This document shows, one piece after another, positions 1-6,182 of a stretch of DNA of 12,412 bases (position 1 is the stretch's first letter; each line of letters begins with the position of its first letter). The stretch is taken from NCBI GenBank assembly GCA_021789755.1, contig JAJYJD010000084.1, positions 1-12,412 on the forward strand. Direction: 5' to 3'. Made by a program: the position numbers and the translations under genes. The notes under the pieces are model-generated. The model saw only the letters and a list, made by a program, of their open reading frames with translations. It ran no database searches and was not told where the DNA came from. This DNA comes from Bacteroidota bacterium (GTDB lineage: Bacteria; Bacteroidota; Ignavibacteria; Kryptoniales; JAKASW01).

Positions 1-129
1 AGCCAGATAGTGTCGAGAGTGACGGCGGTGATCGATCCGAAGCCCGGTACTGAGCTGAAGATGTACTTTGACACGACCCGCGCTCACTTCTTCAGCAAAG
101 AGAACGAGCGCTCGTTGGGAATGAATTGA
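1..129 (+). CDS. Sugar ABC transporter ATP-binding protein, C-terminal end only (UgpC/MalK type)
   Basis: Frame 1 is open from the left edge to TGA at 127-129 and encodes the last 42 residues of a protein whose start lies outside the window. The tail contains 'PKPGTELKMYFDTTRAHFF' followed by a short charged end. This is the pattern that closes the TOBE-type regulatory domain of UgpC/MalK/MsmX ATPases, whose family ends typically read like 'PKPGDKV...FD...AHLFD'. Such proteins are the cytoplasmic ATPase subunit of importers for oligosaccharides, polyols or glycerol-3-phosphate. The Walker motifs are not visible, so the assignment rests on the tail alone. Its position fits a carbohydrate-use locus. 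The next large gene starts 65 bases downstream with no obvious terminator between, so co-transcription is possible. Confidence 0.72.
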   Translation, partial: SQIVSRVTAVIDPKPGTELKMYFDTTRAHFFSKENERSLGMN

Positions 130-194
130 GAACGGAGCTTCATCATGGAGACGGCGGCTACTCAGGGTCGGATGGAAAGGCGGAGTGAAGAGAG

Positions 195-3100
195 ATGACG
201 GACGATTCCGAATCTTGCTCATTTTTCGGTAAACAGGATATGGTCGCGACGCGGATTAATATCCGGCACACCCTCCTTATCGCAACTTTGATCATTTTCT
301 CGGGTTATAGCACGGCTTCATCCCAGCAAATCCATATCCCGACGATAGATAACATGCCGGCCTTTCCGAAGCCGTACCACATGAGAAACTGGAAGAGAGT
401 TGCCATCGGCTATGATTCGCTCGTATTCAATCCTGGTCTTAACGGTAAATATCTGCCTCTCGTCCTCCTTAACCTGACTCCAGTCAATTACCCTGGAGAC
501 CCAAGTTTTGGGCTTTACTCGGCTGTCGGTCCCACGTCCAACACGGCTGCATCTGAAGCAATAAACTGCATACCGGCAGTCGTGGGGGCGTCGCTGGTCG
601 GAGTGGACAAAACCAGCCAGTTCGGAAGCGACTGGGTGAAGATGTGCGAGCAATGGTTCAACAGTGCCAACGGGCAGAATGTCTACAAGAACGGTTTCAG
701 CGATCTCACTAACGATGATTTTTGGTATGAAACGATGCCGAATGTTTTCTTCTACGAGCTGAACTATCTCCATCCAGATTTAGCCCCGTTCGATTCGCAG
801 TTTGTAACGGTGGCGAACCGTTTCCTCGCCGCGGTGACGTCGATGGGCGGAAAAACGACGCCGTGGCAGCCGCCGAACATCAACCACCAGGGCTTCGACT
901 TTCAGAAGATGGTGCCGTATGACGGGGTGTGGAGAGAGCCTGAGGCTGCCGGAGCAATGGCGTGGATTCTTTATAATGCCTATTCGGTTACGGGAAACCA
1001 ACAATACCGCGTCGGCGCGGAACTCGTGATGGATTCGCTGAACATTTTCCCGGTTAACCCTGCGTACGAACTCCAGCTGTCCTACGGTGCTTATATCGCG
1101 GCCCGCATGAACGCTGAGCTCGGAACAAACTACGATGTCCAGAAGATTGTGGAGTGGCTTTTCAGCCAAAGTTATGAACGTCCGTGGGGGACGATTCAAG
1201 GCAGCTGGGGAGGCTATCCGGTGGATGGTTTGGTCGGCGAAGTCGATTATCCGAACGGATACGCATTTGCCATGAATACTTTCGAGCAAATCGGATGTCT
1301 TGTTCCAATGGTCAGATATGATCCGCAATTCGCGACCGCTATCGGAAAATGGGTTTTGAACGCTGCAAATGCCGCACGACTTTTCTATCCAAAATTTCTG
1401 CCGGCTTCAAATCAGGACTCAAGTTACAACTGGGCTATGCAGTACGACACGAATTCATACATTGCTCACGAAGCTATACATCAGGCGAATCCGGCGAATC
1501 TAGCAGTATTGCCGTATGCATCTGGTGATGCGATCGACGGTGGCTGGGGTCTTACGACACTGACCTTGTACGGCTCCTCCCACGTGGGTATTCTCGGGGC
1601 AATAATCGATACTACCGGCGTTTCCGGAATATTGAGGCTGAACTTGCTGGCGACCGACTATTATCATGCGCCTGCATACCCTTCATATCTTTACTACAAT
1701 CCTGATTCAGTCAGCGAAACCGTTTCTCTTAACGTAGGAGATACCAGTTGCGATATTTACGATGCCGTTTCAAAGACTAAGATCGCAACCGGCGTGACGG
1801 GCAACGCATCGATTTCGATTCCTCCGAATTCAGCGGTGGTAGCAGTCATCATTCCGGCGGGCGGGGTCCTGACTCCTAAACCTAACTCTGCAGAGATGCT
1901 GGTGAACGGAGTTGTAGTGGATTATCAAGGCAACGTCCCGGCAAATTATCCGCCACGAATCAAAAGCCTGGCAGCCGCAGACCCGATAATTGTATACGGG
2001 GATTCGACGAATGTTTATTGCACGGCTGTCGACAAGGATAACGATTCACTGGTTTACCATTGGAGGTCAAGCCATGGGCTGATGAAGGGAACGGGGGCCG
2101 CGGTAAGCTGGATTGCGCCTGATACCGCTGGAAGTTATTCTGTTTCCTGCGTTGTCGATGACGGACATGGATTGCAGGACAGTGGAACTGTAACAATCGT
2201 TGTTGTTCAGAGAATTAACCATATCCCCGTCGTATCGGCAATCGATGGAAATCCTCGAGTTGTAAATATCGGCGGCGCCCTGCATTTGACATGTCATGCG
2301 GCAGATATCGACGGCGATACGCTCACCTATAACTGGTATTCGATTAACGGAAATATCTCCGGGTCCGATTCGGATGCTGCATGGACAGCGCCTGTGAGTG
2401 AGGGTTATTATTATGTGCACTGCAGGGTGAGCGACGGATACGGCGGAGTAACTGACGATAGCATCGGGATACTGGTCGAGAATTTTGCGAAGCCCCAGAC
2501 CGGGACAATGATTGCCTTTTATCCTTTTGACAATGGAAGTGCAATAGACGCAAGCGGGAACGGTCACAACGGAGTGAACTTCAACGCGAAGCCGTACACC
2601 GATCGGTTCGGCAATCCGAACGGCGCATTGTACTTCGACGGTTCCACAAGCTACGTCGAAGTCGCGAACAGCCCCACCTTGAATTTTCAAGACGCGATAA
2701 CGGTTGCTTTCTGGATGAAAATTTCCGAGATATACCCGGACAAAGAAGAGTATCCGATATCCCACAACAAGTGGTCGAGATGGAAAGTCTCGGTTTCCAA
2801 CGGACATCTCAGATGGAGCATTACCACATCCTCCGGCGTCAAAGATCTGGATTCGGAGACTCCGCTTGTAGCGGACAGCCTGTATTTCGTGACCGTGATG
2901 TATACCGGTTCGGCCATGGAGATTTATCTCAACAGTAATCTCGACGCCTACGCACCATGGTCGGGCACGCTCGCAACGACGACTGTCGACCTGATGATCG
3001 GTGCGGACTATCCGGGAGATAATAGTTACAGCTTTTATGGTGTACTTGATGACATCAGGATCTACGATTACGCAATCCCATTTGCGAGCATCCAACAACT

Positions 3101-3404
3101 GCTCACGGGAATTAAAGAGAGCGGACAGGCGATGCTGCCCTCGTCGTTCGCGCTTCGACAGAATTATCCTAATCCGTTCAATCCGTCGACGCGAATAGAG
3201 TATGACTTGCCGAAGACCACGCGGATTAGTCTCACGGTCTATGATGTTCTTGGAAGAAAAGTCAGGACACTGGTGGAGGAAGTTCAGCAGGCTGGGACGC
3301 ATATCGTGATTTTCGACGGGACCGGTTTGGCGAGCGGAGTCTATTTTTATCAGTTGAAGGCTGAGGGGTATGAGACCGCAAGATCCATGATTCTATTGAA
3401 ATAG
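195..3404 (+). CDS. Large secreted multidomain protein with LamG-like domain and T9SS C-terminal sorting domain
   Basis: This 1069-residue exported protein reads in order as follows. A signal peptide spans about residues 16-44 (basic 'RINIRH', then a hydrophobic stretch). An unclassified domain spans about 50-485, rich in Trp, Tyr and helices ('PYDGVWREPEAAGAMAW', 'SWGGYPVDGLVGEVDYPNGYAFAMN'), and could be a helical-barrel glycan-active fold. A small beta domain spans 485-555. Two Ig/PKD-like domains span about 587-671 and 676-762, each with 'D.D.L.Y.W' and 'V.DG.G'. A LamG/concanavalin-like jelly roll spans about 772-960 ('YPFDNGSAIDASGNGHNG', 'LDDIRIYDYAI'). The T9SS domain is 982-1069 ('NYPNPFNPSTR...SGVYFY'). 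ATG 195 has GGAG at 182-185. An in-frame ATG at 240 would give a conventional signal peptide and may be the true start. The LamG and T9SS calls are firm. Enzyme activity of the N-terminal domain is a guess because I recognise no catalytic motif. Confidence 0.88.
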   Translation: MTDDSESCSFFGKQDMVATRINIRHTLLIATLIIFSGYSTASSQQIHIPTIDNMPAFPKPYHMRNWKRVAIGYDSLVFNPGLNGKYLPLVLLNLTPVNYPGDPSFGLYSAVGPTSNTAASEAINCIPAVVGASLVGVDKTSQFGSDWVKMCEQWFNSANGQNVYKNGFSDLTNDDFWYETMPNVFFYELNYLHPDLAPFDSQFVTVANRFLAAVTSMGGKTTPWQPPNINHQGFDFQKMVPYDGVWREPEAAGAMAWILYNAYSVTGNQQYRVGAELVMDSLNIFPVNPAYELQLSYGAYIAARMNAELGTNYDVQKIVEWLFSQSYERPWGTIQGSWGGYPVDGLVGEVDYPNGYAFAMNTFEQIGCLVPMVRYDPQFATAIGKWVLNAANAARLFYPKFLPASNQDSSYNWAMQYDTNSYIAHEAIHQANPANLAVLPYASGDAIDGGWGLTTLTLYGSSHVGILGAIIDTTGVSGILRLNLLATDYYHAPAYPSYLYYNPDSVSETVSLNVGDTSCDIYDAVSKTKIATGVTGNASISIPPNSAVVAVIIPAGGVLTPKPNSAEMLVNGVVVDYQGNVPANYPPRIKSLAAADPIIVYGDSTNVYCTAVDKDNDSLVYHWRSSHGLMKGTGAAVSWIAPDTAGSYSVSCVVDDGHGLQDSGTVTIVVVQRINHIPVVSAIDGNPRVVNIGGALHLTCHAADIDGDTLTYNWYSINGNISGSDSDAAWTAPVSEGYYYVHCRVSDGYGGVTDDSIGILVENFAKPQTGTMIAFYPFDNGSAIDASGNGHNGVNFNAKPYTDRFGNPNGALYFDGSTSYVEVANSPTLNFQDAITVAFWMKISEIYPDKEEYPISHNKWSRWKVSVSNGHLRWSITTSSGVKDLDSETPLVADSLYFVTVMYTGSAMEIYLNSNLDAYAPWSGTLATTTVDLMIGADYPGDNSYSFYGVLDDIRIYDYAIPFASIQQLLTGIKESGQAMLPSSFALRQNYPNPFNPSTRIEYDLPKTTRISLTVYDVLGRKVRTLVEEVQQAGTHIVIFDGTGLASGVYFYQLKAEGYETARSMILLK

Positions 3405-3426
3405 GGATTCAATACCAGTATCCTTT

Positions 3427-3450
3427 CTGCGATAGACGAACGATTCGCAG
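3427..3450. other. Short hairpin downstream of the secreted-protein gene, weak terminator candidate
   Basis: CTGCGA (3427-3432) pairs perfectly with TCGCAG (3445-3450) across a 12-base loop, 23 bases after the stop codon at 3404. No T-tract follows, so it is a poor intrinsic terminator. It is listed because it is the only local hairpin between the secreted-protein gene and the repressor promoter. Confidence 0.25.
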
Positions 3451-3490
3451 TTCCGCTGAGGTGCCCGTCTAAGAAAATTCTGATCAAGAC

Positions 3491-3519
3491 TTGACAAAGG
3501 AGGGGATAATGCTTAAACT
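3491..3519 (+). promoter_or_regulatory. Probable sigma70-like promoter of the repressor-dehydrogenase-kinase operon
   Basis: A perfect TTGACA (3491-3496) is followed after 17 bases by TAAACT (3514-3519), which matches 4 of 6 positions of the TATAAT consensus. Initiation would be expected near 3526, about 73 bases before the repressor start codon. The overlapping AAACTTTG (3515-3522) also comes close to the Bacteroidetes -7 element TAnnTTTG, missing one base, so either promoter class could apply. Placement directly in front of a LacI-type operator supports the call. No transcript start can be proven from sequence. Confidence 0.6.
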
Positions 3520-3523
3520 TTGT

Positions 3524-3535
3524 CGAAACGTTTCG
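3524..3535. promoter_or_regulatory. LacI-family operator, perfect 12-bp palindrome
   Basis: CGAAACGTTTCG is its own reverse complement and has the central CG step typical of LacI-family operators, where the hinge-helix leucine inserts. It lies five bases after the proposed -10 hexamer and covers the expected start of transcription. A bound repressor there would block initiation. The adjacent gene encodes a LacI-family protein, so autoregulation of the operon is the natural reading. A lone half-site-like CGTTTC sits at 3593-3598, just before the start codon. I found no second full copy in front of the other genes of the window. Confidence 0.7.
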
Positions 3536-3598
3536 CTATCCCGCTAAAAAAATGCCACTATTGCGAGAAATTCGAAGATTGAGGCCTAAAATCGTTTC

Positions 3599-4627
3599 AT
3601 GATTAAGCAGAGATGCACAATTAAAGACGTCGCGGGTCGAGCCGGCGTCGCCGTCAGCACTGCGTCGCTCGTCTTGAACAATAAGGGATATGTCAGCAGC
3701 GACCTCAGGCGGAAAGTACAGTTAGCCGTCGAAGAACTCGGCTACGTCCCTAACAGAACCGCAAGGTCATTGATCAGCAAGGCTACAGGCAATATCGGCT
3801 TTGTGGTCAGTGAAGAACATTTCTCCACTGCCGAACCTTTTTACACCCGGGTTTTCCTCGGCACAGAATTCGAAGCCAGACAATGGGATTCCTACGTCCT
3901 TCTCACCACCGTCCCGAATAAATTTCACCAGTCACATATTCCCAGATTCATACTCGAGAGAAACGTGGATGGCGTTGTCTTCGCCGGCAAAATCAGTGAA
4001 GCCTATGCTTCAGCTGTCGTTGCAGAATCACTTCCCTCTGTAGTTGTGGATTACGAATTCAAACGCGTCAGAATCCCGGCGATCAACATCGACAACCGCA
4101 GAGGCACGAGTCTGGCAGTTGAACATCTTTTCAGTCTCGGTCACAAAAGGATCGCGTTCATAGGCGGCGATGTTTCTCATCCATCCATCAAACTCAGGCT
4201 CGACGGTTATATGCAGGCAGTGAAGAAGCTGGGGTTGGAACCATCAAATGAACTTATATCTGTCGACGCAGCCGGTACAGGCACCTACGACGGTTACACG
4301 GCAGCCAGGACTCTGCTCGATCAGGCGGCGGGATTTAGCTCGGTGGTTGCCTGTAACGATGCCGTCGCAATCGGAGCGATCCGGGCCTTCCGTGAGAACG
4401 GGATGAACATACCCGAAGACTGCTCCGTAGTCGGTTTCGATGACATTGAATTATGCGAACATGTTGAGCCGAGGCTTACGAGCATAAGCGTCCCCAAGGA
4501 GGACCTGGGCGCCACCGCTTTGAGAGTTTTGAGGAGACTGATAAAGGAGGATGAACAACCGATATCTTCCGTCCTCATCGAGCCGACATTAGTCGCACGC
4601 CAATCCACGGTGGGGGTTCATGACTGA
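3599..4627 (+). CDS. LacI-family transcriptional repressor
   Basis: This 342-residue protein is of normal family length. Residues 7-27 form the LacI-type helix-turn-helix ('TIKDVAGRAGVAVSTASLVL'). 'ELGYVPNRTARSLISKATG' at about 46-64 is the end of the DNA-binding domain plus the hinge helix, with Leu58 at the position that inserts into the central CG of the operator. The rest is the periplasmic-binding-protein-like effector domain, with 'FSLGHKRIAFIGG' and 'GFDDIELCEHVEPRLTSISVP' as family landmarks. The effector is presumably a sugar or derivative handled by the neighbouring genes. ATG 3599 is the first start after an in-frame TAA at 3587-3589. Its ribosome site is weak (GAGG at 3581-3584, rather far away). 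A well-formed promoter and operator lie directly upstream, suggesting that the gene represses itself and the dehydrogenase downstream. Confidence 0.93.
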   Translation: MIKQRCTIKDVAGRAGVAVSTASLVLNNKGYVSSDLRRKVQLAVEELGYVPNRTARSLISKATGNIGFVVSEEHFSTAEPFYTRVFLGTEFEARQWDSYVLLTTVPNKFHQSHIPRFILERNVDGVVFAGKISEAYASAVVAESLPSVVVDYEFKRVRIPAINIDNRRGTSLAVEHLFSLGHKRIAFIGGDVSHPSIKLRLDGYMQAVKKLGLEPSNELISVDAAGTGTYDGYTAARTLLDQAAGFSSVVACNDAVAIGAIRAFRENGMNIPEDCSVVGFDDIELCEHVEPRLTSISVPKEDLGATALRVLRRLIKEDEQPISSVLIEPTLVARQSTVGVHD

Positions 4628-4638
4628 GGAAGCGGGCC

Positions 4639-5622
4639 ATGCTGGGACTTGAGCTGAATGAAGAGTATAAGCTTTCTCTTGTCAGAAGACCCGACCGGGA
4701 GTTGCGGCCCGACGAGGTGCTCATCAAGGTCCTTGCCAGCGGGATCTGCGGTACCGACAGACATATCATGAGAAAAGAATCGAGAGTTACTCCACCCGTT
4801 ATTCTGGGACATGAATTCGGCGGCTCGGTGGTTGCAGTTGGGAGCAAAGTCGAAAACGTGGGACCGGGCGATGCGGTCGCTGTCGATCCGAACATTTCGT
4901 GCCATGCCTGCGAATACTGCCGTAACGGCAATGAGCATCTGTGCGAGAAGTTGACTGCTATCGGGGTCGACATTGACGGTGGGATGAGTGACCTGTGTGT
5001 AATACCTTCCGGTCAGGCGTACCGGCTGCCTGCCGGGTTCGAATTGAGATTCCTGCCGTTTGTTGAGCCGCTCTCATGTGTCTTACACGGCATGGACAGA
5101 ATTTCCGTGAAGCACGGAGAAAGAGTCCTCGTCATCGGGAGCGGGACGATAGGTCTGATGCACATGCTTCTGTTGCGGGGAGTAGCCGGTGAGTTGTGCG
5201 TTGACGAATTGAACGAGAGCCGGTTGGCCAAGGCAGTTTCGCTCGGTGCCGGCAAGGCAAGCAAAGGCGAGATCGACCATTTCGACGCGGTCATTGAGTG
5301 CTCGGGTACTGTCGGTGGTTTCGAAAAGGCAGTGGCAAGCGCAAGACGCGGGGGGAGAGTGCTTGTCTTTGGAGTTACTCCGATCGGTGATTTCGCACAG
5401 ATCAGCCCGAATGACATATACAAAAAAGAGTTGACAATCCTCGGTTCTTACGTCAATCCGAACACGTTCAGCAGATCGATCGCGATGATCGGCTCTGGGA
5501 GAATACCTCTCTCCAGGCTGGATGTCAGGTACTTCCCTCTGGAGGATTTCAAAACCGCGTTCGAGGCGTCGGCGAGCGGCGATTTTTCGAAGGTCGTATT
5601 TCAATCGGTGGAGGGTGATTGA
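4639..5622 (+). CDS. Zinc-dependent medium-chain alcohol/polyol dehydrogenase
   Basis: This 327-residue enzyme belongs to the threonine/sorbitol dehydrogenase-like branch of the zinc MDR family and would oxidise a secondary alcohol of a sugar, polyol or similar substrate in the cytoplasm. Catalytic zinc ligands are Cys37 ('GICGTD'), His58 and Glu59 ('GHEFGG'), with Glu143 in 'EPLS'. Structural zinc ligands are Cys88, Cys91, Cys94 and Cys102. The Rossmann glycine motif GSGTIG is at 167-172. Asp189 after the second strand favours NAD over NADP. All key residues are present, so the enzyme should be active. GAGGAAG (4626-4632), overlapping the repressor stop, serves ATG 4639, implying translational coupling with the lacI-type gene. 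The 3' end overlaps the next start by two bases. The exact substrate cannot be assigned. Confidence 0.92.
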   Translation: MLGLELNEEYKLSLVRRPDRELRPDEVLIKVLASGICGTDRHIMRKESRVTPPVILGHEFGGSVVAVGSKVENVGPGDAVAVDPNISCHACEYCRNGNEHLCEKLTAIGVDIDGGMSDLCVIPSGQAYRLPAGFELRFLPFVEPLSCVLHGMDRISVKHGERVLVIGSGTIGLMHMLLLRGVAGELCVDELNESRLAKAVSLGAGKASKGEIDHFDAVIECSGTVGGFEKAVASARRGGRVLVFGVTPIGDFAQISPNDIYKKELTILGSYVNPNTFSRSIAMIGSGRIPLSRLDVRYFPLEDFKTAFEASASGDFSKVVFQSVEGD

Positions 5623-6094
5623 CCCTGAAGGTACTCTGTTTTGGTGAAGTTGTAACAGACCTGATTCGGCAACGGCGCGGAATGTTCAAGTGTAGAGTCG
5701 GCGGTGCGCCTTTGAACGTTGCCGTTGGCCTGAGCCGGCTGGGCGAAGATGCGGTATTCATGGGTTCGGTCGGAGACGATTGGCTCGGTAAGAATACGCT
5801 CGCCTACCTTCAACAGAAAAAAATCAACCACCGGGTTTCCTTATCTCCGGATTTTCCGACCCGGATTAGCGTCGTTTTTCACGACGCAAACCGCCAACGA
5901 GCGTTTTCGTTCAGATCCGGTGCGGCTGCGGAAAATTCAATCCCACTCGACAGGTTTGCAGCCATCGGCAGCGAGAGGTTCGGCGTGCCAACGCGGCAGG
6001 CGCCCTCGCGGCCAAAAGGATCGGCGGCGCGGATTCGATGCCTGCAAAAAATGAAATTGAAAAATTCGTGAAGCTAATGTCTGGGAGGGGGTGA
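5619..6094 (+). pseudogene. PfkB-family sugar kinase (fructokinase-like), internally deleted and frameshifted
   Basis: A TTG start at 5619 overlaps the dehydrogenase stop and has GGAGG at 5610-5614. The first 113 or so residues are a clear PfkB N-terminus: 'CFGEVVTDLI', the signature 'GGAPLNVAVGLSRLG' at 28-42, then 'MGSVGDDWLG' and 'TRISVVFHDANRQRAFSFR'. Homology stops after 'IPLDRF' near 5957, and this frame ends at 6071 with non-family residues. From about 5978 another frame reads 'VRRANAAGALAAKRIGGAD' and then a charged tail to TGA at 6092-6094, which is the usual last helix region of the same family. About half of a 300-330 residue kinase is therefore missing, including the catalytic 'GAGD' segment, and the two ends are out of frame. 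The product cannot be a working kinase. A sequencing or assembly deletion is the main alternative. Proximity and overlap make it the former third gene of the repressor-dehydrogenase operon. Confidence 0.85.
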
Positions 6095-6166
6095 CAACAC
6101 TGAAGGAAAGAGTCTAATTAGCAAGATCAGGGAAACAAAATCTGGTAATCTTAAACAAGAGTCAAA

Positions 6167-6173
6167 AAGGAGG
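6167..6173 (+). promoter_or_regulatory. Strong ribosome binding site for the duplicated secreted protein
   Basis: AAGGAGG lies nine bases before ATG 6183. A nearer ATG at 6176 opens only a few codons in another frame, so this spacing decides for 6183. Such a full consensus site indicates that this organism uses Shine-Dalgarno initiation for at least some genes. Confidence 0.8.
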
Positions 6174-6182
6174 ACATGGTTT

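Noticed and set aside
2067..3302. 411-codon open frame on the minus strand opposite the secreted protein
   Set aside because: It lies wholly inside a gene whose + strand product has clear Ig-like, LamG and T9SS domains. The antisense translation is Arg/Ile-rich with no recognisable domain, as expected for a shadow frame.
5869..5887. Hairpin GCGTCGT/ACGACGC with a five-base loop containing a T-run
   Set aside because: It sits in the well-conserved 'TRISVVFHDANRQ' coding part of the kinase remnant and is explained by codons there; no sign that it acts as a terminator.
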